Both the position numbers and the translations under genes were made by a program. Below the pieces are notes generated by a model. It was not told the DNA's origin and did not search any database. It saw nothing but the letters and a program-made list of their open reading frames with translations. From assembly GCA_910575495.1 (NCBI GenBank), contig CAJTFS010000008.1:1-64000 (forward strand): DNA of 64,000 nucleotides, read 5' to 3'. This DNA is from Bacteroidales bacterium. GTDB lineage: Bacteria; Bacteroidota; Bacteroidia; Bacteroidales; Rikenellaceae. Positions 1 through 8,384 of this stretch are shown piece by piece (positions within the stretch are counted from its first letter, which is position 1; each line of letters opens with the position of its first letter).

Positions 1-236
<236 letters not shown>

Positions 237-385
237 TAAAATAATGTATTGTTAGAGTCCTGACTACTTCTATTTCCTTAAAGGAAATTGACAGATAAAT
301 ACTACATTTCTTTTTCTCTCAAAAATAACCAGTAATTCAAAGAACCTGTTGAAAAAACTCCGCATTTTGCGATGCGAAAGGACTA

Positions 386-417
386 CAAAGATAAGTGATC
401 TTTTTCAATCCTGCAAA
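386..417 (-). promoter_or_regulatory. rRNA operon promoter P1 (proximal)
   Basis: Read on the minus strand there is a -7 box TATCTTTG (386-393) and a -33 box TTTG (414-417) separated by 20 bp. This fits the Bacteroidetes primary-sigma consensus (TTTG, 19-21 bp, TAnnTTTG). The predicted start lies about 140 bases upstream of the mature 16S end. AT-rich DNA follows on the upstream side. Confidence 0.85.
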
Positions 418-533
418 TATTTTTTCAAGAACGTTGCATTTTTCGTTTTCCACCGCTTACTCAAGAACCTCAAGCTCCTTTATTGTAAACTTTCAATCTT
501 TTGTAAGAACCGTGTTTTTCTCAAATGCGGATG

Positions 534-564
534 CAAAGGTAGCGACTTTTTTCGAACCTGCAAA
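534..564 (-). promoter_or_regulatory. rRNA operon promoter P2 (distal)
   Basis: A second copy of the same architecture lies 148 bp upstream of P1: -7 box TACCTTTG (534-541) and -33 box TTTG (561-564), 19 bp apart on the minus strand. The sequence beyond (570-605) is A/T-run rich and could act as an UP-like element. Tandem promoters are usual for rRNA operons. Confidence 0.85.
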
Positions 565-1032
565 TATTTCCGCATCTTTTTTCACGAAAAAGTTAAAAAA
601 ATCCGAAAAACAGGCTCGAAAAGGCCTGCACCTTATATATAAAAAGGCTGCGGCGGCACGTTACATCTTACTCCGGCAACAACAACATGCGCAAGCGCCA
701 CCACTCGCGCGAAAATCTGCGACCCGAAAGACCGGTCGCTCCGCGGAAACTTTTTCCATGCGCGGCCTCAAAGATTCACCGGCGGACCGGCGCACCTCTA
801 TATATAGCTCAACAGCGACGATTAGCACCCCGAACATCCGGCACACGGAAAGGCACCGGAGTCTGTCGTTCGGGAATTATAATTATTGGCCGGCAACCGT
901 TCTCTTTACAATCGGACGTGAGCATCCCGCAAGCGATAAACTCAGCACACCTCTATCGGGCGGCTAAATGCAAAGTTCATTTGTTTTTGCGAACGACTTG
1001 CTCTATCTTCGTGCGACAGCAACTTCACACCC
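565..1032. other. Intergenic stretch with no recognisable gene
   Basis: No credible coding region is seen. Reading frames on both strands lack family-like sequence and compete with each other. The first 60 bases are the AT-rich flank of the rRNA promoter; the rest has the GC content of the chromosome but no promoter box pair that I can support. Confidence 0.6.
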
Positions 1033-1372
1033 GGAGTGGTGCGGATCATGGTTCGTACCAGCGTGGTTTGTAGATTCAGCAGTCCGCTGGCGGCGTAATG
1101 GCGCAGGAGGATTGATAAGGAATAGTTGTTTGCGGTTGTTTGACAGCTGGTTTTATCGGTTTTGATAGCGGTATGGGAGTTGTTCTCGTGCCGAAGTCCG
1201 CGGGGCGAGTTTTGCGAGCCTCCGCAGGGCGGGGCTTCGGCTCGCACGGCTGAAGCCGGTGTTTATCTCTGCAAGTTGCGGCTGTCTCGAACATCTTTTC
1301 CTTCACCTTTCCGTGTTGCCGCCAGTTGTATACTCCAGTCTGCTGCGGAGTTCGCGAACAATTCAGTAGTTT

Positions 1373-1441
1373 GTCATTCTGAGGAGATCGGAAGATCGAC
1401 GAAGAATCTGTATCAGATGTTTCGCTTTGCTCAACATGACG
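1373..1441. repeat. Short intergenic inverted repeat, GTCATTCTGAG family
   Basis: Begins GTCATTCTGAG and ends in the imperfect complement CTCAACATGAC. It shares the next 40 or so bases (GGAGATCGGAAGATCGAC and onward) with the element at 1618-1785. It is non-coding and looks like a REP/MITE-type dispersed repeat. Confidence 0.6.
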
Positions 1442-1617
1442 TTGCGGCAAGCATGCCCCACATTGCGGCTATTTCTCTGGTGCGGAAGAGCCGATGCCAA
1501 GGTTGCAGACCTTGCGCCCGGGGCCGGCTCGCGCTAAAAGCGCGACCCCTGCAGCCGGCCCGGGCGAGCACTTGAATGAGTTCCCGAAAGGAAATGATTC
1601 AATGCAAAGACAGCATT

Positions 1618-1785
1618 GTCATTCTGAGGAGATCGGAAGATCGACAAAGAATCTATATAAAAGTATACGTAGACAGATTCTTGACTGCACTTCGTTTGTC
1701 TTTCTCCTCCTTGCGAGGCATAGTCCGCAAGCGGTCTCTGCACTCGCTGCGTTCATCATAGATTCTTCGCTCCGCTCAGAATGAC
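1618..1785. repeat. MITE-like element with perfect 11-bp terminal inverted repeats
   Basis: This 168-bp segment is bounded by GTCATTCTGAG and CTCAGAATGAC, perfect inverted complements. It shares its left 45 bases with the element at 1373-1441. It contains no open frame of note. The form is that of a miniature inverted-repeat element; no target-site duplication is evident. Confidence 0.6.
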
Positions 1786-1852
1786 AAAGTAGGGTTGTCG
1801 AGGTGGGACGATCGCAGCCGGTCCGGGCGAACGATTTGCTGTCGCCGTTGTT

Positions 1853-1925
1853 CGGCTCTTCGAGCCGTGCGGGCCGCAGCCTCCCGCAGCGGAGGCCCGC
1901 AAGCGTGCCCCGCAGGCTGCGCCCG
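1853..1925. repeat. GC-rich dispersed repeat, copy 1
   Basis: Nearly identical to 29423-29495. Both contain CGAGCCGTGCGGGCCGCAGC and GTGCCCCGCAGGCTGCG and can fold into nested stems (GCGGGCC/GGCCCGC and GCAGCC/GGCTGC). In both places it lies between box 2 and box 3 of a FISUMP-tail element, so it was either part of a longer ancestral element or inserted before copying. Confidence 0.65.
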
Positions 1926-2017
1926 ACATTCCGTACGAAGTAAACGCAACGACATTCGTACAGAAACCATTGTTCCGCACCCTCCGCGTCATTCCTCATA
2001 GTGATTGCTTTACAACG

Positions 2018-2320
2018 CCTGCTGCGGGCAACCGCAACACGTCGTCGGGAGTCTTGGCCTTTGCCGGCACGAACGGCTATGCGTGGTCATCGTCTCCGGC
2101 CTTCTCCGGCAGCGTCTATGCGGGCATGTTCAACTTCCATTCCGGTGAAGTCGATCCGCTCAACACAGGAGCCTACCGCGGCCACGCACGCACCGTGCGC
2201 TGCGTCCAGCATCTATCGAAGTTGCTATTGGTCCCAATCCGAACCGCCCCGAAGCAACCCGGTTGGGCCGCATTCCCGGCCTTGAATCTGCAGTCGACTG
2301 AACCGCCCCCGACTCAGTAA
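2018..2320 (+). pseudogene. Orphan FISUMP (Fib_succ_major) domain tail, copy A
   Basis: In frame the DNA encodes a domain tail with the hallmarks TSSG, WSSSP, a variable stretch, DPLN and the terminal TVRCVQHL. This is the C-terminal pattern of Fibrobacter succinogenes major paralogous (FISUMP, C-type-lectin/FGE-like) domains. No plausible start codon, signal peptide or N-terminal part precedes it; the frame opens only at a TTG near 1970. It is best read as a detached 3' fragment. Its variable residues differ from copies B and C almost everywhere the other two differ from each other. Confidence 0.6.
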
Positions 2321-2364
2321 TCGGCAGAACGAACGCTAAGAACGTTTACCTCGCATTTGTCCTC

Positions 2365-2678
2365 GCTTCGCGGCGGTTTCACAGGCGGCGAGCCGGCAAA
2401 GTGCAAAATATTTTTGCTCTCGCCTTGCACTTTACCGACTGCTTCGCAGCGGTTTAGATAGGCTGCGATTCGGCAATGCTCAAATAAATTTGGCATTGCT
2501 CTCACCTTGCACTACTTTGCGCAAGCGCTTGGATAGGCGGCGGCTCGGCAAAAATCAAACTTCGTTTGTTTTTGCTCTCACCTTGCACTTTACCGCCTGC
2601 TTCGCGGCGGTTTAGATAGGCTGCGATTCGGCAATGCTCAAATAAATTTGGCATTGCTCTCACCTTGCACTATCTTTG
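2365..2678 (+). repeat. Tandem array of four ~79-bp promoter-like units
   Basis: Four imperfect units (about 2365-2440, 2441-2519, 2520-2598, 2599-2678) each contain CTTCGCGGCGGTTTAGATAG-like DNA, a CGGCAA box, a central inverted repeat and TTGCTCTCACCTTGCAC. The inverted repeat differs between units (AATGC...GCATT in units 2 and 4, AAAAATCAAAC/GTTTGTTTTT-like in unit 3) while the flanks stay constant. Only unit 4 ends in a good -7 box (TATCTTTG); units 1-3 end in decayed versions. Confidence 0.8.
2647..2678 (+). promoter_or_regulatory. lspA promoter (last unit of the array)
   Basis: -33 box TTTG (2647-2650), 20-bp spacer, -7 box TATCTTTG (2671-2678). Transcription should start near 2685, giving a leader of only about 13 bases before the ATG at 2698. 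This also argues against a TTG start at 2665, which lies upstream of the -7 box. Confidence 0.85.
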
Positions 2679-2697
2679 TTCCGATAAAACGAAAAAG

Positions 2698-3312
2698 ATG
2701 AATCTCAAGAAAATCTCGCTCCTGGTCATCCTGCTGTTGCTGGCCGACCAAGCACTCAAGATATGGGTCAAAACCCACATGCAGCTCGGTGAAGCGATCA
2801 TCATATTCCCCGACTGGTTCCAGCTGCGCTTCGTCGAGAACAACGGCGCCGCTTTCGGCATGCACATCGCCTCGGGCGGCGGATTCGACTGGGGCAAACT
2901 GCTGCTGGGAATTTTCCGCATCGGTCTGGCCGGAGCCCTCGCATGGCTGATCGTCCACCTGGTGCGCCACCGCAAGGAGACTCCCCGGGGCGTTCTCGTC
3001 GGACTGTCGCTGATCTTCGCGGGCGCCGTGGGCAACATCCTCGACAGCGCATTCTACGGACTGCTGTTCTCTGCCTCGACACCCTACACCGTTGCCCAGT
3101 TCGGCGGCCATTACGCCGGCTTCATGATGGGACGCGTGGTCGACATGTTCTACTTCCCGCTGTTTCAGTGGAACGGCGTACCCCGATGGCTGCAGTTCCT
3201 CGTCGACGGCAACAACTATTTCTTCGGCGCCATCTTCAACCTGGCCGACGCCTATATCTCCGTTGCCGTTGTCTATCTGCTGCTGTTTCAGTACAAGTTT
3301 CTCAACAAATAG
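2698..3312 (+). CDS. lspA: Lipoprotein signal peptidase (signal peptidase II)
   Basis: An aspartic protease of the inner membrane that cleaves the signal peptide of prolipoproteins after lipidation of the +1 Cys. The 204-residue product has the expected four hydrophobic segments and both catalytic-Asp motifs: FVENNGAAFG followed by GAVGNILDS (first Asp) and FNLADAYIS near the C-terminus (second Asp). It is longer than the E. coli enzyme (about 165 aa) because of an extended periplasmic loop between the motifs, as is common in Bacteroidetes. The ATG at 2698 was chosen because the predicted transcript starts just upstream. It is monocistronic and upstream of tRNA-Leu. Many lipoproteins in this window (SusD, mannanases) would be its substrates. 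Confidence 0.95.
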   Translation: MNLKKISLLVILLLLADQALKIWVKTHMQLGEAIIIFPDWFQLRFVENNGAAFGMHIASGGGFDWGKLLLGIFRIGLAGALAWLIVHLVRHRKETPRGVLVGLSLIFAGAVGNILDSAFYGLLFSASTPYTVAQFGGHYAGFMMGRVVDMFYFPLFQWNGVPRWLQFLVDGNNYFFGAIFNLADAYISVAVVYLLLFQYKFLNK

Positions 3313-3427
3313 CCTCCGCACGGGCGTTTACGGCAAAATCGACAACCCGGATAAACGCCCCTCAAGCGTCTGAGACACCGATAAGCAAAAAATCGAAGCG
3401 ATTATCTGCATTTTTTCGGCCATTTCG

Positions 3428-3458
3428 TTTGCTTTTCATAAAAAAGCATATATCTTTG
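3428..3458 (+). promoter_or_regulatory. tRNA-Leu promoter
   Basis: -33 box TTTG (3428-3431), 19-bp spacer and -7 box TATCTTTG (3451-3458), about 21 bases before the mature tRNA 5' end. This is a textbook match to the Bacteroidetes consensus. Confidence 0.88.
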
Positions 3459-3479
3459 CACTCCGTAATTCCTACTTAT

Positions 3480-3561
3480 GCCCAGGTGGCGGAATAGGTA
3501 GACGCGCACGTTTCAGGTGCGTGTGCCGCAAGGCGTGCAGGTTCGATTCCTGTCCTGGGCA
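3480..3561 (+). tRNA. tRNA-Leu (anticodon CAG)
   Basis: The acceptor stem GCCCAGG/CCTGGGC pairs fully. The anticodon stem CACGT/GCGTG encloses the loop TTCAGGT, giving anticodon CAG. A long variable arm (GTGCCGCAAGGCG) marks it as class II leucine. The T arm contains GTTCGATTC. The discriminator is A at 3561 and CCA is not encoded. Confidence 0.96.
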
Positions 3562-3564
3562 CTG

Positions 3565-3600
3565 ACCCCCGTTGAACGAATGTTCAACGGGGGTTTGCTT
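3565..3600 (+). terminator. Terminator after tRNA-Leu
   Basis: A perfect 13-bp stem ACCCCCGTTGAAC/GTTCAACGGGGGT with a 4-base loop (3578-3581), followed by a T-rich stretch (TTGCTTTT). It begins 4 bases after the tRNA. Confidence 0.9.
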
Positions 3601-3932
3601 TTGCAGCCCATCGTCAACTTCCGGCCCCGGGCCCTACGATCCCTGCATGTATTACTTCAGCACAGCTCACTGCTGAGTTCCTACACTTCCGATGAAACTC
3701 CGCAAACCAAGTCGTCTTTTACGAATTTCCACCACATAATGGAGAGAACTACGGCTTTGTTGTTCTTCAACAGCCACAAATCCCTCCTATTTTCGCACTT
3801 ATCGCCCTACAGTTGCCGGAATCCGACTTGCGACGTATCGACCGCCCCGAACAACAAAGCCCTCAATATGGCAGCCGTTGACAAGCCGCCAACAACTATC
3901 AAGAACAGCATCCAGCAGAAATCATAGTATAG
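3601..3932. other. Intergenic stretch between tRNA-Leu and the rplQ terminator
   Basis: No supported gene. A minus-strand frame at 3807-3911 would give a 34-residue hydrophobic peptide, but it lies beyond the operon terminator with no promoter, so it is not called. No repeats of the families found elsewhere in the window are seen here. Confidence 0.6.
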
Positions 3933-3972
3933 ACAAAAAAAAGCGTATGGCGCCCTTTCGGGCGCCATACGG
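3933..3972 (-). terminator. Terminator at the end of the ribosomal protein super-operon
   Basis: On the minus strand a 12-bp stem (CGTATGGCGCCC and its complement, 3944-3971) with a 4-base loop is followed by eight T residues. It begins 36 bases after the rplQ stop codon and closes the long minus-strand ribosomal cluster. Confidence 0.92.
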
Positions 3973-4007
3973 CTATTCTGGAAGCACGGCCGAACCGTGC
4001 TCCGAAA

Positions 4008-4619
4008 CTACATTTTCTTGCCGACGTTGGTCTTCTTGGCAACCTTGGGAGCAGCCGTCTTGGCGGCAGCAGCCTTGGGAGCCTTCGGAGCAGCGGCCTT
4101 CTTGGGAGCGGCAGCCTTTTTAGGTGCTGCGGCCTGGGCATCGCCGTTCTCAACGACTGCGGCGTCCTCGACAGCATCGATCGACTTCTTGGCGCGCGAA
4201 CGACGCGTCTTGGGCTTAGCCTCGGCGGCAGCTGCAGGAGCGACGCCGAGCGTATAGGCCTCGTTGAAATCGACGAACTCGATGATGCACATGTCGGCAC
4301 CGTCGCCGAGACGGAAGCCGGTCTTGAGGATACGGGTGTAACCGCCGGGGCGCGAAGCGATCTTGGGCGCGATGGTGCGGAACAACTCCGTGACGGCTTC
4401 CTTCTGCTTGAGGTACGAGAAGACGACGCGGCGCGAATGGGTCGTGTCCTCCTTCGACTTGGTTACCAGAGGCTCGATGAACATACGCACAGCCTTGGCT
4501 TTGGCCACGGTGGTCTCGATGCGCTTATGCAGGATAAGCGACGACGCCATGTTCGAGAGCATCGCCTTGCGGTGCCCCGCCTGACGGCCGAGGTGGTTGA
4601 AATTCTTATTGTGTCTCAT
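4008..4619 (-). CDS. rplQ: 50S ribosomal protein L17, with long Ala/Lys/Pro tail
   Basis: L17 binds 23S rRNA near the exit-tunnel side of the large subunit. The N-terminal 120 residues carry the family core ([44 protein letters not shown]). The protein is 203 aa, against about 120-130 for compact L17s. The extra C-terminal 75 or so residues are low-complexity, with [17 protein letters not shown] repeats, very basic and probably disordered. Last gene of the alpha cluster, 2 bases after rpoA and before a strong terminator. The core call is certain; the role of the tail is unknown. Confidence 0.97.
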   Translation of the reverse strand: MRHNKNFNHLGRQAGHRKAMLSNMASSLILHKRIETTVAKAKAVRMFIEPLVTKSKEDTTHSRRVVFSYLKQKEAVTELFRTIAPKIASRPGGYTRILKTGFRLGDGADMCIIEFVDFNEAYTLGVAPAAAAEAKPKTRRSRAKKSIDAVEDAAVVENGDAQAAAPKKAAAPKKAAAPKAPKAAAAKTAAPKVAKKTNVGKKM

Positions 4620-4621
4620 AA

Positions 4622-5614
4622 TTAATCTTTGTCAAGTTTGTAGATAGAAACGTCCATACCGAACTTCAGATTCAAGGAAGCCAGCAACTCGTCGAGCTCC
4701 GTGAGCGACTTCTTGCCGAAGTTGCGGAACTTCAACAGATCGTTGCGGTTGAGCTTCACCAGATCGCCCACCGTATCCACGTCGGCAGCTTTCAGGCAAT
4801 TGAGCGCACGCACGCTCAGATCCTGGTCGGAGAGCTTGGTCTTCAACAACTGACGCATGTGGAGCACATCCTCGTCGAACTCTTCGGCACCGTTGGTGTC
4901 CTCCATGTTGACGGTGATCTTCTCGTCGGAGAAGAGCATGAAGTGCTGGATGAGAATCTTGGCGGCCTCCTTAAGGGCCTCCTTGGGGTGAATCGAACCG
5001 TCGGTAGTAATCTCGAGATTCAACTTTTCGTAGTCGGTCTTCTGCTCGACGCGGTAGTTCTCGATGGCGTACTTCACGTTCTTGATGGGCGTGAAGATCG
5101 AATCGATGGGGAGCACGCCGATCTCGCTTTCGGCGGGAGCGTTCTCCTCGGCGGGCACGTAACCGCGGCCCTTGCCGATCGTGAGCGTCATCTGCATCTT
5201 GGTGTTGGGGGCGAGATGGCAGATCACCAAATCGGGATTCAACACCTTGAAGAACGACAGGTAATTTGAAATGTATCCGGCAGTCAGCTCCGTCACACCC
5301 GCAACGTTAATGGAGACCTTTTCGGCATCCTGATTATCGACTGTGCGGATAAAACGAACCTGCTTGAGCTTGAGGATGATGTTCAACATATCCTCCATGA
5401 CTCCGGGGATAGCGGCAAACTCGTGATCGACACCGGCTACCTTGACAGTCGTGATCGCATAACCCTCCAACGACGAGAGCAGAATCCGACGCAAAGCGTT
5501 ACCGACAGTCATGCCGAATCCGGGCTCCAGCGGTCGGAACTCGAACTTTCCGAACGACGAAGTGGATTCGAGCATAATAACCTTCTCAGGTTTCTGGAAT
5601 GCTAATATTGCCAT
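4622..5614 (-). CDS. rpoA: DNA-directed RNA polymerase alpha subunit
   Basis: The alpha subunit dimerises to nucleate RNA polymerase assembly and contacts upstream promoter DNA and activators. At 330 aa it has the usual length. The N-terminal domain (about 1-235) includes [20 protein letters not shown] and SLEGYAI. After an acidic linker the C-terminal domain (about 255-325) includes [20 protein letters not shown] and [15 protein letters not shown]. It sits between rpsD and rplQ, the classical alpha-operon position, so its expression is coupled to ribosomal proteins. Confidence 0.98.
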   Translation of the reverse strand: MAILAFQKPEKVIMLESTSSFGKFEFRPLEPGFGMTVGNALRRILLSSLEGYAITTVKVAGVDHEFAAIPGVMEDMLNIILKLKQVRFIRTVDNQDAEKVSINVAGVTELTAGYISNYLSFFKVLNPDLVICHLAPNTKMQMTLTIGKGRGYVPAEENAPAESEIGVLPIDSIFTPIKNVKYAIENYRVEQKTDYEKLNLEITTDGSIHPKEALKEAAKILIQHFMLFSDEKITVNMEDTNGAEEFDEDVLHMRQLLKTKLSDQDLSVRALNCLKAADVDTVGDLVKLNRNDLLKFRNFGKKSLTELDELLASLNLKFGMDVSIYKLDKD

Positions 5615-5641
5615 AACAATCTGAGTGAATTTTTCTGATTA

Positions 5642-6250
5642 CTACTTCGAGTACAACTCGACGATGAGCTGCTCCTTGATGTTCTCCGGAATCTCCTCGC
5701 GTTCGGGCTTCTGGAGGAACTTGCCGCTCATCGAAGCGTTGTCCCACTCCAGCCAGGCGTAGCGGCTGCGGGCTCCGCCGGCCAGCGAAGCGGCAATCAC
5801 TTCCAGGCTCTTCGACTTCTCGCGGACCGAGACGATGTCGCCGGCACGCAACGAATAGGAAGGAATGTTCACCACGTTGCCGTTGACGCAGATGTGACGG
5901 TGCGACACGAGCTGGCGGGCAGCGGCGCGCGTGGGCGCGATGCCGAGGCGGTAAACGACGTTGTCCAGACGGCACTCGAGCAGCTTCAGCAGGTTCTCAC
6001 CCGTGATACCGCCCATGCGGGCAGCCTGCTCGTAGGTGCGCGAGAACTGCTTCTCGAGCAATCCGTAGGTATATTTGGCTTTCTGCTTCTCGCTGAGCTG
6101 CGTGCCGTACTCCGACACCTTCTTGCGCTTGCGAGCCAGACCGTGCTGTCCGGGAGGGTAGTTACGCTTCTCGAGCACCTTGTCCGCCCCGTAAATGGCT
6201 TCGCCGAATTTTCTGGCGATCTTCGATTTTGGTCCTATGTATTTTCCCAT
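5642..6250 (-). CDS. rpsD: 30S ribosomal protein S4
   Basis: Primary 16S-binding protein that nucleates 30S body assembly and, in many bacteria, feeds back on alpha-operon translation. At 202 aa it shows [17 protein letters not shown], the PPGQHG motif, and an S4 RNA-binding domain around residues 93-155 ([24 protein letters not shown]). The Cys4 zinc knuckle of some S4 proteins is absent (zinc-free form). Separated from rpoA by 27 bases. Confidence 0.98.
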   Translation of the reverse strand: MGKYIGPKSKIARKFGEAIYGADKVLEKRNYPPGQHGLARKRKKVSEYGTQLSEKQKAKYTYGLLEKQFSRTYEQAARMGGITGENLLKLLECRLDNVVYRLGIAPTRAAARQLVSHRHICVNGNVVNIPSYSLRAGDIVSVREKSKSLEVIAASLAGGARSRYAWLEWDNASMSGKFLQKPEREEIPENIKEQLIVELYSK

Positions 6251-6302
6251 GGTCTTTTACGAATTAAATAACTGTAAGATGATACCCGATCGCTGCCGCG
6301 AA

Positions 6303-6692
6303 CTATACGCGACGGCGGTTGGGAGCACGGCAGCCGTTGTGCGGCAGCGGCGTGACGTCGATGATTTCCATCACTTCGATGCCGGCGCCGTGGATCGTAC
6401 GCACGGCCGACTCGCGGCCGGCACCCGGACCCTTGACGTAAACCTTGACCTTGCGCAAACCCATGTCGTAAGCGACCTTGGCGCAATCGGCGGCCGAAGT
6501 CTGAGCGGCATAGGGAGTATTCTTCTTCGAACCACGGAAGCCCATCTTACCGGCCGAAGACCAGCTGATCACATCGCCGTTCTCGTTGGTAATGGTGATG
6601 ATTACGTTGTTGAAAGTGGAGTGAACGTAGGCATTGCCCACGGCACCGACCTTAACAACCTTTTTCTTGACTGTTCCAGTTTTCTTTGCCAT
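6303..6692 (-). CDS. rpsK: 30S ribosomal protein S11
   Basis: Platform protein of the small subunit that lines the mRNA exit path with S7 and S18. At 129 aa it contains [39 protein letters not shown] and the C-terminal [25 protein letters not shown] segment (split here only by description). It lies 13 bases downstream of rpsM in the alpha cluster. Confidence 0.97.
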   Translation of the reverse strand: MAKKTGTVKKKVVKVGAVGNAYVHSTFNNVIITITNENGDVISWSSAGKMGFRGSKKNTPYAAQTSAADCAKVAYDMGLRKVKVYVKGPGAGRESAVRTIHGAGIEVMEIIDVTPLPHNGCRAPNRRRV

Positions 6693-6705
6693 AATTCTCT
6701 AAAGA

Positions 6706-7086
6706 TTACTTTGTTGCCTTTTTCTTGTTAGCGACGGTCTTCTTGCGGCCCTTGCGGGTGCGGGCGTTGTTCTTGGTCGACTGACCGCGAACGGGAAGAC
6801 CCAGGCGGTGACGGATGCCGCGATAGCAACCGATGTCCATCAGGCGCTTGATGTTGAGCTGGACCATCGAACGGCATTCGCCCTCGACCTTGATGCCCAT
6901 GTCGGCAATCGTCGAACGGATGGCGCCCACCTGGTCGTCCGTCCAGTCCTGAACCTTGACGTCGTAGCTGATACCAGCTCCGTCGAGAATCTTGCGAGCC
7001 GTCGAACGACCGATACCGTAGATATAGGTCAGGCCGATCTCGCCTCGCTTGTTTTTGGGTAAATCTACACCAACTATACGTGCCAT
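6706..7086 (-). CDS. rpsM: 30S ribosomal protein S13
   Basis: Head protein of the 30S subunit that contacts P-site tRNA and forms intersubunit bridges. The start [19 protein letters not shown] is the family N-terminus, giving 126 aa; an in-frame upstream extension is rejected because it has no S13 homology. Later motifs are [30 protein letters not shown] and the basic tail [14 protein letters not shown]. The 132-base gap upstream, to rpmJ, is the longest in the alpha half of the cluster and could hold a leader for feedback control. Confidence 0.97.
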   Translation of the reverse strand: MARIVGVDLPKNKRGEIGLTYIYGIGRSTARKILDGAGISYDVKVQDWTDDQVGAIRSTIADMGIKVEGECRSMVQLNIKRLMDIGCYRGIRHRLGLPVRGQSTKNNARTRKGRKKTVANKKKATK

Positions 7087-7218
7087 AAAAATTCTTTTTC
7101 TTTTGATGCGATCAAGGGCCCTGCGTGGGGTCGGCGGCGGGCGGATCGTCAGATCCGGGTCGTGCAACGCCGAACTGCCGGCACGATGATCGTCTTACTT
7201 TAACTTACATGTGAAATA

Positions 7219-7335
7219 CTACCCCTGGCGCATCTTGAACTTGGGATTCTTCTTGCAAATGACGTAAAGTTTGCCCTTACGCTTCACAATCTTGCAATCC
7301 TCGCTGCGCTTCTTGATGGATGCTTTTACTTTCAT
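7219..7335 (-). CDS. rpmJ: 50S ribosomal protein L36
   Basis: A 38-residue zinc-ribbon protein of the large subunit, translated as [20 protein letters not shown] and continuing [18 protein letters not shown]. Two of the four usual zinc ligands are visible (DC at residue 14, IC at 27); the second Cys and the His are replaced, so this is the zinc-independent (C-minus) form that does not need zinc for folding. It lies between infA and rpsM, its standard location. Confidence 0.95.
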   Translation of the reverse strand: MKVKASIKKRSEDCKIVKRKGKLYVICKKNPKFKMRQG

Positions 7336-7353
7336 GGTTTTAAAGCGATCTGA

Positions 7354-7572
7354 TTATTTGTACCTGAAAGAGATACGGCCCTTCGTCAGATCGTAGGGCG
7401 TCATCTCCACTTTCACTTTGTCCCCGGGAAGGATCTTGATGTAGTGCATGCGCATCTTTCCCGAGATGTGGGCCGTCAAGACGTGGCCGTTGTCCAGTTC
7501 GACACGGAACATGGCGTTGGACAGGGCCTCGATGATCGTGCCGTCGCGTTCGATAGCAGCTTGTTTTGCCAT
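7354..7572 (-). CDS. infA: Translation initiation factor IF-1
   Basis: OB-fold factor that occupies the 30S A site during initiation. At 72 aa it has the full family pattern: [48 protein letters not shown] and [11 protein letters not shown]. It is placed 6 bases after map and 18 bases before rpmJ in the spc/alpha junction. Confidence 0.97.
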   Translation of the reverse strand: MAKQAAIERDGTIIEALSNAMFRVELDNGHVLTAHISGKMRMHYIKILPGDKVKVEMTPYDLTKGRISFRYK

Positions 7573-7578
7573 TGAGTC

Positions 7579-8355
7579 TTAGTTGTTTAAAGCCTTTTCG
7601 ATGATGCTGAAATCCGTCAGCACGTCGGGACCGTCCTTGCGCACGGCCACTGCGAACTCGTAGTGGGCCGCGGGCTTGCGGTCGCGGGTGCGGACCGTCC
7701 AGCCGTCACGCTCGAAAACCACCGCTTTGGTTCCCATGTTGATCATGGGTTCGATACATATCACCATGCCCTCCTTGAGGAGCGGACCTCTGCCGCGTGC
7801 GCCGTAGTTGGGAACTCCGGGGTCTTCGTGCATTTTCCGACCCAAACCGTGACCTTCCAACTCGCGCACGACGCCGTAGCCGAAACGCTCGGCGTGCTCC
7901 TGCACTGCTGCCGACACATCGCCAACGCGATTGCCGGCCCTGGCCTGGGCGGTACCCTTATAAAGAGCTTCTTTGGTGACCTCCATGAGCTGCCGTACTT
8001 CCTCGGCAACCTCACCCACGGCGAACGTATACGCCGAATCACCAACAAACCCCTTCATAAACGTACCGCAATCGACCGAAACGATGTCGCCCTCTTCGAG
8101 GACGCAATCGGCGGACGGGATACCGTGAACTACCTGTTCGTTAACCGAAATGCACAACGAAGCGGGAAATCCCTGATATCCGAGGAAAGCGGGAACTGCT
8201 CCGTGCGCGCGGATGAACTCCTCGGCAATACGGTCCAACTCCAGGGTCGTGACGCCCGGACGAATGTGGCGGCCCACCTCGGCCAGTGTCTGCGACACCA
8301 GGACGTTGTTCTCACGGAGCAGTTCGATCTCCTCGTCTGTCTTCAAATAGATCAT
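7579..8355 (-). CDS. map: Methionine aminopeptidase, type I
   Basis: Dinuclear metallo-aminopeptidase (M24A) that removes the initiator Met from nascent chains. At 258 aa the metal-ligand motifs are in order: VSVDCGTF (Asp), GDSAYTF (Asp), GHGLGRKMHEDP (His), CIEPMINMG (Glu) and HYEFAVAV (Glu). It lies between secY and infA, a common arrangement that couples maturation of new proteins to ribosome synthesis. Confidence 0.97.
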   Translation of the reverse strand: MIYLKTDEEIELLRENNVLVSQTLAEVGRHIRPGVTTLELDRIAEEFIRAHGAVPAFLGYQGFPASLCISVNEQVVHGIPSADCVLEEGDIVSVDCGTFMKGFVGDSAYTFAVGEVAEEVRQLMEVTKEALYKGTAQARAGNRVGDVSAAVQEHAERFGYGVVRELEGHGLGRKMHEDPGVPNYGARGRGPLLKEGMVICIEPMINMGTKAVVFERDGWTVRTRDRKPAAHYEFAVAVRKDGPDVLTDFSIIEKALNN

Positions 8356-8384
8356 TCTTCGCTAAGAATCTCTTCGGAAAACCG

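Larger units (their letters stand above)
1033..2225 (+). repeat. FISUMP-tail repeat element, copy A (disrupted)
   Basis: First of three elements in the window (others at 29198-29802 and 41876-42230) with the same ordered boxes. Box 1 (1033-1090) reads GAGTGGTGCGG ... CAGATTCAGCAGTCCGCTG-like. Box 2 (1322-1348) contains CAGTTGTA ... CCAGTCTGC. Box 3 (about 1991-2030) leads into a FISUMP-like tail ending with GTGCGCTGCGTCCA. In this copy the boxes are pushed apart by other repeats, including two GTCATTCTGAG elements and a GC-rich element shared with copy B, so it looks like a nested, decaying copy. Confidence 0.65.

Noticed and set aside
2665..2697. TTG start giving an 11-residue longer LspA
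   Set aside because: It lies upstream of the lspA -7 box, so it would not be transcribed from that promoter.
3807..3911. 34-codon hydrophobic minus-strand frame after rplQ
   Set aside because: Lies beyond the operon terminator, has no promoter and is short enough to be chance.
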